A stretch of 64,000 nucleotides of DNA, taken from NCBI RefSeq assembly GCF_021010575.1, contig NZ_JAJNAG010000001.1, forward strand, positions 62,001 through 126,000. The letters run 5' to 3'. The notes beneath the pieces were generated by a model. It made no database searches and was not told where the DNA came from. It saw only the letters and a list, made by a program, of their open reading frames with translations. This DNA is from Limnobaculum eriocheiris. Its GTDB lineage: Bacteria; Pseudomonadota; Gammaproteobacteria; Enterobacterales; Enterobacteriaceae. The translations under genes and the position numbers were made by a program. Positions 20,701 through 31,056 of this stretch are shown piece by piece; position 1 is the first letter of the stretch, and the number at the start of each line of letters is the position of its first letter.

Positions 20701-20735
20701 AAATGCCGTGCTGATGTTTTAGTGCGGCATTTTTT
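20701..20735 (+). terminator. Rho-independent terminator, second copy of the duplicated sequence
   Basis: AAATGCCG (20701-20708) pairs perfectly with CGGCATTT (20725-20732), ending in a run of T. It lies about 320 bases after the purF stop codon because the hairpin-rich segment intervenes. Confidence 0.8.
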
Positions 20736-20832
20736 ATTCATAAGTGTTATTACCCAATAGGATTCTGATTGATAAAGTGTCCTGATTACGGCAAAGTCCT
20801 GTCATTATTCAGCGAATGCAAAGAGTTTTCTT

Positions 20833-21408
20833 ATGAAACGTTTGATTGTCGGTATCTCTGGCGCCAGTGGTGCGATTTATGGCGTTCGCCTGTTGCAGGT
20901 TCTGCAAGGTTGTGCGGAAGTGGAAACCCATCTGATAGTCAGTAATGCTGCCCGTCAGACGTTGGCGATGGAAACGGATTATAGTCTGCGGGATGTCACC
21001 TCACTGGCTTCTGTGGTTCATGATGTGAGGGATATTGCCGCCTCGGTTTCTTCCGGTTCGTTTCGCTGCCACGGTATGGTGATTTTGCCATGCTCGATGA
21101 AAACTCTGTCGGCTATTGTAAACAGCTATACCGATGACTTATTAAGCCGGGCGGCGGATGTGACACTAAAAGAGCGTAAACCGCTGGTGCTGTGTGTGCG
21201 GGAAACACCGCTACATTTGGGGCATTTGCGATTAATGACGCAGGCGGCGGAGCTGGGGGCGGTGATTATGCCTCCGGCTCCGGCGTTTTATCATCGGCCC
21301 CAAAGCGTGCAGGATATTGTTGATCAAACGGTAAACCGAGTGTTGGATCAACTGGATATTCAGTTAGAACAGGATCTGTTTGAGCGCTGGCAGGGCAGTA
21401 AGCTATAG
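20833..21408 (+). CDS. ubiX: Flavin prenyltransferase UbiX
   Basis: 191 residues, E. coli 189. The flavoprotein fold starts with LIVGISGASGAIYGVRLL. The characteristic SSGSFRCHGMVILPCSMKTLSAI and the C-terminal PLHLGHLRLM / PPAPAFYHRP blocks follow. It prenylates FMN to make the cofactor of the decarboxylase UbiD in ubiquinone synthesis. It follows purF as in E. coli. A long intergenic region upstream suggests its own promoter. Confidence 0.96.
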   Translation: MKRLIVGISGASGAIYGVRLLQVLQGCAEVETHLIVSNAARQTLAMETDYSLRDVTSLASVVHDVRDIAASVSSGSFRCHGMVILPCSMKTLSAIVNSYTDDLLSRAADVTLKERKPLVLCVRETPLHLGHLRLMTQAAELGAVIMPPAPAFYHRPQSVQDIVDQTVNRVLDQLDIQLEQDLFERWQGSKL

Positions 21409-21475
21409 CGTTCTTCTGCTGGTGGAAAATCAGGTTATTTCAGTAACCATTAATCCTGAAATAACCCTCAATTAT

Positions 21476-22567
21476 TTACTCATCATACAACCCGTCATTA
21501 CGCACTGCGGTATGGCTCTTATTCGGGCGAATACGGCGTACCGACTCCCGTATTACCAGCGTTCCGTTTAGCAATAAGTTTCCGGTAGATGCCTGTGGGC
21601 GAATCAGGCGCTGCTGAAGAATATGAACAGCTTCTTCACCCAGTTGATCGCGGGGTACATGAACAGAGGTTAGGGGGACATCATGTATCGCCGCCAGATT
21701 GAAGCCATCAATACTCATCACTGAAATATCATTAGGAACCCGCAGCCCGGCTTTTTGTAGCGCGCTGACGGCACCTGCGGCCATAAAATCTCCCCCCACC
21801 AGTAAGGCGCTGGGCAATTTATCCCGCGGGGTGACGGCGAGATAGTCACTGATAAGTTGTTCACTCTCTTTCGAGCTAAAGCTTTGGGCGGTAATCAGAT
21901 GCTGATTATCATCAAACGGAAGATTATGGGCTTCCCATGCATCACGAATTCCTGCAAGGCGAAGCTCCATAGTATGGCGTCGCAGGCATAGCAGGTTGAC
22001 TACCGCCTTATGCCCCTGTTCGAAGAGGTAGCTTGCGGCATATTCACCAATAAGCTGATTATCAGGAGAAACCCCCGGCAGGCGCATTTTGTGGTCGCGG
22101 CAGTTTATCAGCACGCAGGGTTTACCTATATCTACAGCTAAATCGTGAATATGAGGATCGTCAATACCCAGCAGGATCACCGCCTCAGTATCCGGCTCAT
22201 TCATTTTTGTCAAAAACAGATTGGTGTCGCTATCCAGCTCCTCCAGTGCACAATAGCGTAATCGTACCTCATGGGTACTCAGTGCTTTGCTGATGCCCTG
22301 AATAACCCGGTAATAAAAGACATCCAGACGCTCATCAAAGGCCCGTTGGGGAGCGAATACCATCAGGTTATTAAGCAATAAGCGTCCTGCTGCCATTCCT
22401 TGCAGTACCCCGTTTTGTTGTGCACAAGCCAGCACCCGTTGTTTTGCCACTTCACTGGTATTGGCTTTTCCTGCCAGCACTCTTGAAACCGTACTGATTG
22501 ACAGTCCGGTTTGGGCAGCAATTTCGCCTATTTTTAGCTTTTTACTCATTCTGTGATCTATGCCCAT
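21476..22567 (-). CDS. LacI-family transcriptional regulator
   Basis: 363 residues. The N-terminal helix-turn-helix (KIGEIAAQTGLSISTVSRVLAGKANTSE) is of the LacI type, with the hinge helix around QGMAAGRLLLNN. The remainder is a periplasmic-binding-protein-like sensor domain (GVSPDNQLIGEYAASYLFEQGHK, LLVGGDFMAAGAVSALQKAGLRVPNDISVMSIDGF). The start could be 22567 or the ATG at 22549 (MSKKLKIG), which fits the family better; neither has a clear ribosome-binding site. It diverges from an MFS transporter that it probably regulates. The effector is unknown. Confidence 0.88.
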   Translation of the reverse strand: MGIDHRMSKKLKIGEIAAQTGLSISTVSRVLAGKANTSEVAKQRVLACAQQNGVLQGMAAGRLLLNNLMVFAPQRAFDERLDVFYYRVIQGISKALSTHEVRLRYCALEELDSDTNLFLTKMNEPDTEAVILLGIDDPHIHDLAVDIGKPCVLINCRDHKMRLPGVSPDNQLIGEYAASYLFEQGHKAVVNLLCLRRHTMELRLAGIRDAWEAHNLPFDDNQHLITAQSFSSKESEQLISDYLAVTPRDKLPSALLVGGDFMAAGAVSALQKAGLRVPNDISVMSIDGFNLAAIHDVPLTSVHVPRDQLGEEAVHILQQRLIRPQASTGNLLLNGTLVIRESVRRIRPNKSHTAVRNDGLYDE

Positions 22568-22843
22568 TTTGCAAATGAAAGATTTTTCATCATTGAGTAT
22601 TCACCATTTTTAAAGGCGTTTAACTAAATGTTTAACTACCTTTTTTTGGCTGATGAAAATTATTGCAGCGAATCTACTATTGGCCGATTTATAACTCATT
22701 TAGGCTCAATTTGTCGAATTGCTTTTAGCTTTTCTACGCAAAAATTTAAATAAAAAAACAACTAATCAGATGGTTAAAGAGAGTGGCTGCCGGAAGGTTG
22801 TCATACCAGTCCTGATTATTATCGCTGCAAGGAGGAGAGCAAG
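22568..22843. promoter_or_regulatory. Divergent regulatory region between the lacI-type gene and the MFS gene
   Basis: AT-rich, with an imperfect palindrome TTTAAAGGCGTTTAA (22609-22623) of the size and central-CG type bound by LacI-family proteins, followed at once by a second GTTTAAC half-like sequence. A strong ribosome-binding site, AAGGAGGAGAG, precedes the transporter. The operator assignment is inference. Confidence 0.4.
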
Positions 22844-24145
22844 ATGAGTTCTGAAATAAATCAGGATGTAACCGCAGTGAAAGCCACGCGAACCATCCGT
22901 AATTTACGTTGGTGGGTATTGGTGCTGTTTTTGATGGGGGTTACTGTTAACTACATTACCCGTAACTCCCTTGGTATTTTAGCGCCGGAATTAAAAAATA
23001 GTCTGGGTATTACCACCGAGCAGTACTCATGGATTGTTGGTGCATTTCAGTTGGCCTATACGGTTTTCCAGCCAATATGCGGTTGGCTCATTGATGTGAT
23101 AGGTCTGAAGCTGGGCTTTCTGGTATGTGCCATTGTGTGGTCAGTTGTTTGTATGATGCATGCAGGCGCGGGAAGCTGGCTACAATTGGCTATTTTACGC
23201 TTTATGATGGGGGGAGCCGAAGCGGCAGCAACGCCCGCTAACGCTAAAACTATTGGTGAGTGGTTCCCTAAAAAGGAGCGTCCGGTTGCTGCCGGTTGGG
23301 CAGGGGTAGGGTTCTCGATTGGTGCGATGCTGGCTCCGCCGATTATCTATTTTGCACATGCCTCTTTTGGCTGGCAGGGTGCATTTATGTTTACCGGTGT
23401 GTTGGCGATGCTATGGGTTATCCTGTGGTGGCTGTTTTACCATAATCCCGAGCAGCATCCGAATTTGAGTAAAGAAGAGTTGGCATTTATCAAGCAGGAT
23501 AATGAAGCGCCAGCGGTAAAGCTGCCTTTCTTTACTGCACTGAAAACCGTGTCTAAAAACAAACGTTTTTACGGTATCGCCATTCCGGCATTTATGGCAG
23601 AACCGGCCTGGGCAGTAATGAGTTTCTGGGTTCCACTGTATCTGGCTAACGAACGGGGTATGGACTTAAAGCAAATTGCTATGTTTGCCTGGTTGCCATT
23701 CCTGGCTGCTGATTTGGGCAGCGTTGCCAGTGGCTATCTGACCAAACTGTATGTTCGTTGGTTTGGTTGTTCCCGTACTAATTCTGTGGTGGCCAGTTCC
23801 GTTACCGGTGCATTTTTGATGATTTCGCTGGCTCTGGTTGCGATAACAAAAGATCCCTATATCGCTATCGTATTAATCTCTATTGGGGGTTTTGGTCATC
23901 AGATTATCTCTTGTATGTTGAGTGCGCTGGTCGTGGACTCTTTTGATAAAGGTCAGATGGCAACGGTTAACGGCATGCGTGGCTCTACCGCCTGGATCGC
24001 CAGTTTTCTGTTCTCATTACTGATTGGCGTTACCGCAGACAAAATAGGTTTTAACCCGCTGTTTATTGCTATGGGGTTCTTTGATCTGATTGGTGCAATA
24101 TTCCTGGTTTCTTTGATTGCGGAACGTCGTACTAAACGGGCCTGA
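22844..24145 (+). CDS. MFS transporter, anion:cation symporter family, hexuronate (ExuT)-like
   Basis: 433 residues with about twelve hydrophobic segments. Similarity to E. coli ExuT runs along the protein: NYITRNSLGILAPELK, QYSWIVGAFQLAYTVFQP, the loop AEAAATPANAKTIGEWFPKKER, GVGFSIGAMLAPP, FMAEPAWAVMSFWVP and IGGFGHQ. The family imports hexuronates, galactonate or related organic anions with protons. The substrate is not predictable from sequence. The neighbouring LacI-type regulator suggests sugar-acid induction, but no catabolic enzymes are adjacent. This pair takes the place of argT-hisJQMP in the E. coli order. Confidence 0.85.
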   Translation: MSSEINQDVTAVKATRTIRNLRWWVLVLFLMGVTVNYITRNSLGILAPELKNSLGITTEQYSWIVGAFQLAYTVFQPICGWLIDVIGLKLGFLVCAIVWSVVCMMHAGAGSWLQLAILRFMMGGAEAAATPANAKTIGEWFPKKERPVAAGWAGVGFSIGAMLAPPIIYFAHASFGWQGAFMFTGVLAMLWVILWWLFYHNPEQHPNLSKEELAFIKQDNEAPAVKLPFFTALKTVSKNKRFYGIAIPAFMAEPAWAVMSFWVPLYLANERGMDLKQIAMFAWLPFLAADLGSVASGYLTKLYVRWFGCSRTNSVVASSVTGAFLMISLALVAITKDPYIAIVLISIGGFGHQIISCMLSALVVDSFDKGQMATVNGMRGSTAWIASFLFSLLIGVTADKIGFNPLFIAMGFFDLIGAIFLVSLIAERRTKRA

Positions 24146-24198
24146 ATGGGGTAGCCAATACCTACGAATGTTGGGTCAAACGTAATAATCTTTACTGT

Positions 24199-24232
24199 AC
24201 ACCTATAAGCGTGTCCTGGCGCTTATAGGTGT
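24199..24232. terminator. Hairpin between converging MFS gene and yfcH
   Basis: ACACCTATAAGCG (24199-24211) and CGCTTATAGGTGT (24220-24232) form a perfect thirteen-base stem with an eight-base loop. T tracts are weak on both sides. Probably a bidirectional terminator. Confidence 0.7.
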
Positions 24233-24274
24233 TAATCGACTTCAGGACAATTGTCGCAGCGCGTTTCTCTGTAT

Positions 24275-25177
24275 TTAATCTTTTGGAAACAAATCATCAA
24301 ACGCCTTCTCTAAATCACTAAACTCAAAATGGTATCCCGCTTCTTCCAGCCGCTTTGGTAACGCATGTTGCCCACTGAGCACCAGTAGCGCTGATTCCCC
24401 CATCAGTAAGCGAATAACACATGCCGGAGTGCGGAAGAAATGCGGCCTGTCGATAGCCGAAGCCAACAGGTCGGTGAATAGTTCATTGTGTACCGGATAA
24501 GGAGAAACCATATTAAATGGACCTTCCAGTTTCGGCGTAGTCAGCAAAAACAGGATGGCATTCACCATATCCTTAATGTGAATCCATGGCATATATTGCA
24601 GCCCGGAACCTAATGGACCACCTAAGCCCATCTTAAATATGGGGAGCATTTTGGCCAGCGCTCCGCCTTCCGCCGATAGCACAATACCAGTACGCAGCAG
24701 GCAAACCCGAGTATGAGCGCTTTTTGCCAGCAGGGCTTCTTCCTCCCAACGTTGACAGAGCGTATGGGTAAATTCCGGGTGTGGTGGTTCGTCTTCGGTG
24801 ACTACGCTTTGACCCTGATCGCCATAATAACCAACGGCAGAGCCGGAAATAAATACTGACGGAGGCGTATGACTATCATGGAACAGTTTGCTGAGATGGG
24901 CGGTTAATTGCCAGCGACTGTTGCACAGGCGCCTTTTTTGCACGGCTGTCCAGCGTTTATCGGCGATAGGCTCTCCCGCCAGATTGATCACGGCGTTAAA
25001 ATTATCCAGATTTTTTAGATTATCCAGCGCATTGAGATAGTTGACGCTGTCACCAAATAGCGTTCTGGCTTTTTCAATGCTGCGGCTAACCACAGTAATA
25101 GTGTGGGACTGCGATAACAGGCTTTTGGTCAAATGACGACCGATAAGCCCGGTAGCACCGGTAATAAGTATATGCAT
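24275..25177 (-). CDS. yfcH: TIGR01777-type NAD(P)-dependent epimerase/reductase YfcH
   Basis: 300 residues from the ATG at 25177, preceded by AGGAGA at good spacing; a longer in-frame extension to 25222 has no such site. The Rossmann start [15 protein letters not shown] is typical of extended SDR proteins (SDR39U1 family). [13 protein letters not shown] holds the Tyr, and a DUF1731-like C-terminus follows ([32 protein letters not shown]). The E. coli relative is 297 residues and biochemically uncharacterised. folX, its usual neighbour, is missing. Confidence 0.92.
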   Translation of the reverse strand: MHILITGATGLIGRHLTKSLLSQSHTITVVSRSIEKARTLFGDSVNYLNALDNLKNLDNFNAVINLAGEPIADKRWTAVQKRRLCNSRWQLTAHLSKLFHDSHTPPSVFISGSAVGYYGDQGQSVVTEDEPPHPEFTHTLCQRWEEEALLAKSAHTRVCLLRTGIVLSAEGGALAKMLPIFKMGLGGPLGSGLQYMPWIHIKDMVNAILFLLTTPKLEGPFNMVSPYPVHNELFTDLLASAIDRPHFFRTPACVIRLLMGESALLVLSGQHALPKRLEEAGYHFEFSDLEKAFDDLFPKD

Positions 25178-25281
25178 GGGCGATCTCCTGAAGCAGTCGT
25201 AAGGAACAAAACCGTCTTGCATCTACTTATCATAGCGGATAGTTGCCACAAAATATTATGATCGCTCACAACTTTGTGTTT

Positions 25282-25932
25282 TTACTCCATTTTGCCTTTT
25301 AGCTGCCATTCGGTATCTATTCGCCGGGCGATAACCACTGCCTGTCGTTTACTGATTCGCTGATACCAGTTGTTGACGGCCGGGTAATTCTGCAAATCAA
25401 TACGCTGTTTTTGATAAGCATCGATCAATGGATAAAGCGCAATATCAGCAATACTGTAGCTGTCGCCGGCAATATACATATTTTTGGTCAGGCTTTGATT
25501 AAGTGACTGATAAACAGCGGTAGTTTCATGCTGATAAAGCTCAATAGTAGAGGGAATGATGCGCTTAGAGTGATGACTGAAATATTCCATATTCTCCAGC
25601 GTTGGCATCAATTTGTTTTCTACCCAAAATAGCCATTGCAGTACATCATAACGATGACGAAGCCCAAAAGAGGACAGATGACCGCTCTTTTCAGCCAGAT
25701 ACACCAGAATGGTGCTTGCGCCATGGAGCGTTAAAGGTGGTTCACCGGTATGTGGCCTGGGGTCAATAATTATTGGGCCTCTCTCTTCCGGAGATAATGC
25801 CGTCAGTGTCTGCAAGGGGTAGTCAACATTACTAAGCTTGAAGGGGTGTATGCTGTAAGACAGTTCAAGCTCTTCAAGAAAGATGGCGATCTTTTTTCCA
25901 TCAGGAATTGGAGTGTAATAAAATTTAATCAT
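25282..25932 (-). CDS. yfcG: Glutathione S-transferase-like protein, YfcG type
   Basis: 216 residues from the ATG at 25932, with GGAGG five bases upstream; the ATG at 25944 is too far up. The N-terminal thioredoxin-like domain (about 1-85: YYTPIPDGKKIAIFLEELEL, GASTILVYLAEKSG) is followed by an all-helical domain (VLQWLFWVENKL, YIAGDSYSIADIALYPLIDA). E. coli YfcG is a glutathione-dependent disulfide-bond reductase. The canonical N-N-K-I-P-A-I stretch is altered to PEERGPIII, so glutathione binding may differ. Divergent from yfcE. Confidence 0.75.
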   Translation of the reverse strand: MIKFYYTPIPDGKKIAIFLEELELSYSIHPFKLSNVDYPLQTLTALSPEERGPIIIDPRPHTGEPPLTLHGASTILVYLAEKSGHLSSFGLRHRYDVLQWLFWVENKLMPTLENMEYFSHHSKRIIPSTIELYQHETTAVYQSLNQSLTKNMYIAGDSYSIADIALYPLIDAYQKQRIDLQNYPAVNNWYQRISKRQAVVIARRIDTEWQLKGKME

Positions 25933-26125
25933 AGTTCCCTCCATGTCATAAATTTTACTGGCTTAATGACGTGACTGATTTTTCTCAGCGATTAACGGGT
26001 ATATTATGCCGTGAGATGCCTTTTTTATTCAGTAAAATGTGCGGTAATCTGGGCTAATATTTTTAACATACTGTGACTGGTCAAATTTCAATCTTGGTTG
26101 ATCTTATATTCAGGAATATTCACTG

Positions 26126-26683
26126 ATGAAATTGATGTTTGCATCTGATTTACATGGTTCTTTATCAGCAACTCGACTGGTGTTAGAGCGTTTTGAGCAT
26201 TCCAATGCCGACTGGTTAATTTTATTGGGGGATTTGTTATATCACGGACCACGTAACCCCTTGCCGGATGAGTATAATCCTGCTGAAGTAGCGCTGTATC
26301 TCAACCGGTTTGCTGATAGAATCATGGCGGTTCGCGGGAATTGTGATAGTGAAGTAGACCAAATGCTATTACACTTTCCAATAGAGGCAACCTGGCAGCA
26401 GGTATTACTTGAACAACATCGGTTGTTTTTAACTCATGGGCATCATTATCATCCTGATAAGCTCCCTGCATTACGTTCCGGGGATGTGTTTGCTTATGGT
26501 CACACGCACATACCTCAGGCTGAAAAGCATGGGGATATTTACTTATTAAATCCGGGATCTGCCAGCCTGCCTAAAGGTGGATATCCGGCTAGTTTTGGTA
26601 TACTGAACGATGGTGTGTTACAGGTTTTAAGCTTGCAACAACAAGAGCCCATCGTTCAGGTATCTTTAGAGAAAAGGTTTTAA
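26126..26683 (+). CDS. yfcE: Phosphodiesterase YfcE, calcineurin-like
   Basis: 185 residues, E. coli 184. Metallophosphoesterase ligands are in order: ASDLHGS, LLGDLLYHGPRN, AVRGNCDS, THGHHYHPD and AYGHTHIP, followed by LNPGSASLPKGG. It is a Mn-dependent phosphodiesterase active on model substrates in E. coli; its natural substrate is unknown. Three bases separate its stop from yfcD, so the two form an operon. Confidence 0.94.
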   Translation: MKLMFASDLHGSLSATRLVLERFEHSNADWLILLGDLLYHGPRNPLPDEYNPAEVALYLNRFADRIMAVRGNCDSEVDQMLLHFPIEATWQQVLLEQHRLFLTHGHHYHPDKLPALRSGDVFAYGHTHIPQAEKHGDIYLLNPGSASLPKGGYPASFGILNDGVLQVLSLQQQEPIVQVSLEKRF

Positions 26684-26686
26684 CAG

Positions 26687-27238
26687 ATGGAAGAACAAAA
26701 GCAAGCCGAACAAGTCGAGTGGGTTGATGTTGTTGATGAAAATAACAATGTCATGGCTCAAGTGACCCGCCAGCAAATGCGGCAGAAGAATTTGCGCCAT
26801 CGGGCAACCTATATCGTGGTTCATAACGGCATGGGCAAAATTTTGGTGCAGCGCCGTACCGACAATAAAGATTTCTATCCGGGCTGGCTTGATGCTGCGG
26901 CTGGTGGTGTTGTTCAGCAGGGGGAAGACATGCTGGTTTCAGCCCGCCGGGAAGCGGAAGAGGAATTAGGTATTGCCGATGTGCCATTTGCCGATCACGG
27001 TACTTTTTACTATGAGTCGGATAACTGTATGGTTTGGGGGGCACTGTTTAGCTGTGTTACCCATGGTCCATTCGCCTTGCAGGAAGAAGAGATTGAGAGC
27101 GTTCATTGGTTGACGCTGGAAGAGATCAATCAACGAGCCGATGAGTTTACTCCGGACTCGGTGAAGGCGCTTAATTTATGGGTGACGCGTAATCCGGAAC
27201 AGCAAGAAATGGCGGAGAGCGTAGAACATCAGGCCTGA
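26687..27238 (+). CDS. yfcD: Nudix hydrolase YfcD
   Basis: 183 residues, E. coli 180. The Nudix box spans about residues 75-97 (GGVVQQGED then REAEEELG), with the characteristic REAxEELG catalytic glutamates. N-terminal part [33 protein letters not shown] is shared with IPP-isomerase-like Nudix proteins. The substrate is unknown. Tightly linked to yfcE. Confidence 0.94.
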   Translation: MEEQKQAEQVEWVDVVDENNNVMAQVTRQQMRQKNLRHRATYIVVHNGMGKILVQRRTDNKDFYPGWLDAAAGGVVQQGEDMLVSARREAEEELGIADVPFADHGTFYYESDNCMVWGALFSCVTHGPFALQEEEIESVHWLTLEEINQRADEFTPDSVKALNLWVTRNPEQQEMAESVEHQA

Positions 27239-27278
27239 TGTCAGGAGCTTTTATCAGCATGAAGTGATTTCACTCAAT

Positions 27279-27313
27279 AATAATGCCGGGTATGAGACCC
27301 GGCATTATTTTAC
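27279..27313. terminator. Bidirectional terminator between yfcD and pta
   Basis: AATAATGCCGGGT (27279-27291) and ACCCGGCATTATT (27297-27309) form a perfect thirteen-base stem with A-rich 5' and T-rich 3' flanks on either strand, suiting the converging genes. Confidence 0.88.
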
Positions 27314-27328
27314 CCAAAAACGAGAGCA

Positions 27329-29476
27329 TTAACCTTCGTTTTGCGCAGCCTGAATAGCCGTTAATGCGATGGTGTACACGATATCGTCGACTAACGCACC
27401 ACGAGACAGGTCGTTAACTGGTTTACGCATACCCTGTAACATTGGCCCAATAGAAACCAGATCTGCTGAACGCTGAACCGCTTTATAGGTCGTGTTACCG
27501 GTGTTCAGGTCAGGGAAGATGAATACCGTGGCTTTACCCGCAACCGGCGAGTTTGGCGCTTTAGATCTTGCTACATCTTCCATAATTGCCGCGTCATACT
27601 GTAACGGACCGTCAATCACCAGGTCAGGACGTTTTTCCTGAGCCAGACGCGTTGCTTCACGTACTTTATCAACATCACTACCGGTACCGGAATTGCCGGT
27701 AGAGTAGGAGATCATCGCAACGCGAGGGTCAACGCCGAAGGCCGCAGCAGAGTCAGCAGACTGAATAGCAATTTCAGCCAGTTGTTCTGCGGTTGGATCC
27801 GGGTTAATCGCACAGTCACCGTATACCAGAACTTGTTCAGGCAACAGCATAAAGAAGATTGAAGAAACCAGAGAGCTGCCCGGTGCAGTTTTGATTAACT
27901 GTAGCGGTGGACGAATCGTATTTGCTGTGGTGTGAACCGCACCAGATACCAGACCGTCAACTTCGTTTTGCTCCAGCATCATGGTACCCAGTACCACGTT
28001 GTCCTGCAGTTGCTCACGAGCAACCACTTCGGTCATGCCTTTGCTCTTACGCAGCTCAACCAGACGAGGAACATAGTTTTCACGCACTTCAGCCGGGTCA
28101 ACGATTTCTACGCCTTTACCCAACTCAACGCCCTGAGCTTCAGCAACACGTCTGACTTCTTCCGGGTTACCCAGCAGAATACATTGTGCAATACCACGGT
28201 CAGCACAGATAGCCGCAGCTTTAATGGTACGAGGTTCATCACCTTCAGGCAGAACCACACGCTTGCCAGCTTTACGTGCCAGTTCAGTTAACTGATAGCG
28301 GAATGCTGGAGGAGACATACGGCGAGAACCTTCGCTGTTTGCCGTCAGGGTATCAATCCATTCGCTGTTGATATGGTTAGCGATATAGTTTTGTGCTTGT
28401 TCAATACGCTGATGGTCATCCGCCGGAGCTTCCAGACTGAGGCTTTGCAGCGACAGGGAAGTTTGCCAGGTGTTGGTATCAACCATGAATACCGGTAAAC
28501 CGGTTTCAAAAGCCTGTTCACACAGCTTATGTACGCGCTCATCTATGGCATAGCCGCCGGTTAACAGCACGGCACCGATCTCTACCCCGTTCATCGCTGC
28601 CAGACAGGCAGAAACCAGAACATCAGGGCGATCCGCTGAAGTCACTAACAGTGAACCCGGACGGAAGTGTAATAACATATTAGGGATGCTACGCGCACAG
28701 AACGTCACGTTCTTAATACGACGGGTACGAATGTCACCTTCGTTGATAATACGCGCTTTCAGGTGGTGAGCCATATCGATTGCACGGGTGGCAATCAGAT
28801 CCAGGTTCCACGGAATGCAGCCTAAAATTGGCAGGGAAGAATTGGTGAACAGCTGGGCAGTATCAACCACGCTAATTGCCGGTTTGCTTGCTGAATCATC
28901 AAACATCTCTGACAGGTCAGGGCGAGTACGACCCTGCTCATCAACTGGCGCGTTTAGCTTGTTGATGATAACGCCGGTGATGTTCTCATTTTTGCTGCCG
29001 CCGAAGTTAGAACGCGCTAAATCAATACGCTCTTTCAGTTGGGCAGGGGAGTCGTTACCTAATGCCATCACAAAAACAATTTCTGCACCCAGTGTTTTAG
29101 CGATTTCATAGTTCAGGGCATTAACGAATTGATGATGAGAAGTAGGAACTAAACCTTCAATCAGAACGACTTCAGCGTCCTTAGCGCACTCCTGGTAACG
29201 TTCAACGATCGTTTCCATCAGCACGTCTTGTTTGTTGTTACTCAACATGCTCTCAACCTGAGCCATGCCCAGAGGTTCCGCCGTGACGGCGTTAGAGTTA
29301 GCACGCAGAATAGTAGTAGTCTGGTCCGGCACATCGGCACCCGAACGGGATTGTGCAACAGGCTTAAGTACGCCTAAACGAACGCCTTTGCGCTCCATAG
29401 CGCGAACGACACCAAGGCTGACGCTGGTCAACCCGACGCTGGTACCGGTAGGAATTAACATAATTGTACGAGACAC
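27329..29476 (-). CDS. pta: Phosphate acetyltransferase
   Basis: 715 residues, E. coli 714. Three parts are visible. The first is an N-terminal P-loop-like domain ([26 protein letters not shown]). The second is a DRTGG domain (about 230-350). The third is the C-terminal catalytic PTA domain from about 390 ([60 protein letters not shown]). It interconverts acetyl-CoA and acetyl phosphate; the N-terminal region carries allosteric control in enterics. It lies downstream of ackA in the usual ackA-pta operon. Confidence 0.98.
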   Translation of the reverse strand: MSRTIMLIPTGTSVGLTSVSLGVVRAMERKGVRLGVLKPVAQSRSGADVPDQTTTILRANSNAVTAEPLGMAQVESMLSNNKQDVLMETIVERYQECAKDAEVVLIEGLVPTSHHQFVNALNYEIAKTLGAEIVFVMALGNDSPAQLKERIDLARSNFGGSKNENITGVIINKLNAPVDEQGRTRPDLSEMFDDSASKPAISVVDTAQLFTNSSLPILGCIPWNLDLIATRAIDMAHHLKARIINEGDIRTRRIKNVTFCARSIPNMLLHFRPGSLLVTSADRPDVLVSACLAAMNGVEIGAVLLTGGYAIDERVHKLCEQAFETGLPVFMVDTNTWQTSLSLQSLSLEAPADDHQRIEQAQNYIANHINSEWIDTLTANSEGSRRMSPPAFRYQLTELARKAGKRVVLPEGDEPRTIKAAAICADRGIAQCILLGNPEEVRRVAEAQGVELGKGVEIVDPAEVRENYVPRLVELRKSKGMTEVVAREQLQDNVVLGTMMLEQNEVDGLVSGAVHTTANTIRPPLQLIKTAPGSSLVSSIFFMLLPEQVLVYGDCAINPDPTAEQLAEIAIQSADSAAAFGVDPRVAMISYSTGNSGTGSDVDKVREATRLAQEKRPDLVIDGPLQYDAAIMEDVARSKAPNSPVAGKATVFIFPDLNTGNTTYKAVQRSADLVSIGPMLQGMRKPVNDLSRGALVDDIVYTIALTAIQAAQNEG

Positions 29477-29510
29477 GACGAAACCTCTTTAGGTTATGCT
29501 TTGGCTAAAA

Positions 29511-29543
29511 CAACACCGCCAGCCTGAGCTGACGGTGTTGTTG
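29511..29543 (-). terminator. Intercistronic hairpin between ackA and pta
   Basis: CAACACCGCCAGC (29511-29523) and GCTGACGGTGTTG (29528-29540) pair at twelve of thirteen positions around CTGA. Read on the minus strand it is followed by TTTTAGC, so it could act as a partial terminator or stabilise the ackA message. Confidence 0.6.
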
Positions 29544-29550
29544 TCGTTAT

Positions 29551-30753
29551 TTACGCGGTCAGACGAGACGCGTCCTGAGCGATCACCAACTCTTCGTTGG
29601 TTGGAATGATCAGCGCAGCACGGGTGCCATCTTTTGCGATGTTTCCTGACTTACCAAAGCGGGCTGCCAGGTTACGCTCGTGGTCGACTTCAAAGCCTAA
29701 CAGAGCCAGTTTACCCAGTGCCAGTTCACGAACCATTGCAGCGTTTTCACCAATACCGCCGGTGAAGATGACTGCATCTAAACGACCGTCCATCAGTGCC
29801 GTGTAAGCACCGATATATTTTGCTAAACGGTGGCAGAATACATCCATTGCACGTTTGGCATCTTCTTTCTCCGCATAGTTATCTTCAACATAGCGGCAGT
29901 CGCTGGTCACTTCGGTCAAGCCTTGCAGACCAGACTCTTTGTTCAGCATCTTATTGATCTGTTCCATGCTCATTCCCATCACATCATACAGATGGAAAAT
30001 GATCGCAGGGTCGATATCACCGCTACGGGTACCCATAACCAGACCTTCCAGCGGGGTCAGACCCATAGAGGTATCTACACACTCACCGTTACGAATGGCA
30101 GAAACAGAACCGCCGTTACCTAAATGACAGGTAATAACGTTCAGTTGTTCTACCGGTTTGTTCAGCATTTTTGCTGCTTCACGGCTGACATAGTAGTGGC
30201 TGGTACCGTGGAAGCCATAACGACGAATACCGTGTTCTTTATACAGGCTGTACGGTAGAGCATACAGGTAAGATTCAGCAGGCATTGTTTGATGGAAAGC
30301 GGTATCAAAAACGGCCACGTTTTTATTTTTAAGAGATGGGAACGCTTTGAATGCTTCTTCAATGCCGATTAGGCCAGCCGGGTTATGCAGCGGTGCGAAT
30401 GGAGAGGCAGCCTGAATACCTTTCAGCACATCAGCATTGATTACAACCGACTGAGTAAATTGTTCGCCACCGTGTACAACACGGTGACCGATAGCGGTCA
30501 GGTTGTTTGACAGTTCTGGTTTTTTAGCCAGAATAGTATTAACGATGAATTTCAGAGCTTCGCTGTGTGCAGCACCTGCTCCAAGGGCTTCTTCGTGTTT
30601 GCTTCCGTCCATTTTCCATTTGATACGGGCTTCCGGAAGGTGGAAACACTCGGCTAAACCAGAAAGGTGTTCTTCGCCATTGGCAGCATCAATGATGGCG
30701 AATTTCAGAGAAGAACTACCGCAGTTAAGAACCAGAACCAGCTTACTCGACAT
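29551..30753 (-). CDS. ackA: Acetate kinase
   Basis: 400 residues, as in E. coli. ASKHA-fold motifs: [15 protein letters not shown] at the start, [29 protein letters not shown] with the catalytic Arg/His region, [19 protein letters not shown] and FTGGIGENA. With Pta it makes ATP from acetyl phosphate during overflow metabolism or runs in reverse for acetate assimilation. The promoter should lie in the 374-base divergent gap before yfbV. Confidence 0.98.
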   Translation of the reverse strand: MSSKLVLVLNCGSSSLKFAIIDAANGEEHLSGLAECFHLPEARIKWKMDGSKHEEALGAGAAHSEALKFIVNTILAKKPELSNNLTAIGHRVVHGGEQFTQSVVINADVLKGIQAASPFAPLHNPAGLIGIEEAFKAFPSLKNKNVAVFDTAFHQTMPAESYLYALPYSLYKEHGIRRYGFHGTSHYYVSREAAKMLNKPVEQLNVITCHLGNGGSVSAIRNGECVDTSMGLTPLEGLVMGTRSGDIDPAIIFHLYDVMGMSMEQINKMLNKESGLQGLTEVTSDCRYVEDNYAEKEDAKRAMDVFCHRLAKYIGAYTALMDGRLDAVIFTGGIGENAAMVRELALGKLALLGFEVDHERNLAARFGKSGNIAKDGTRAALIIPTNEELVIAQDASRLTA

Positions 30754-31056
30754 GAGAAGTACCTATTTAATGTGGTGATTTGAAAAACGAAAATAGGGCA
30801 AGCGTAGCGTTAACCGGTAAGGCCGAACTTTTATCACCAGGTTTGCTAGCGTACCCGCGTTTTATTATTGTACACAATTGCCTGAAAACAGGTTATTGGT
30901 ATTGTTTTATCCCTAACAAAAAAATTGGCCGTAAGGCCTTAGCCAGAATAATACCTGGCTAAGTAAAAATAAAACAGAAATGCAAATTAAATTGATATTT
31001 ATTAAACTGCATCAAGTTATTTGTGTATTTGTTTTAAAATTCACATGATTTTTTGA

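Noticed and set aside
20408-20735. Direct repeats around the purF-ubiX segment as transposon target-site duplication
   Set aside because: The repeats are about 35-40 bases and contain a terminator; transposon duplications are usually 2-14 bases.
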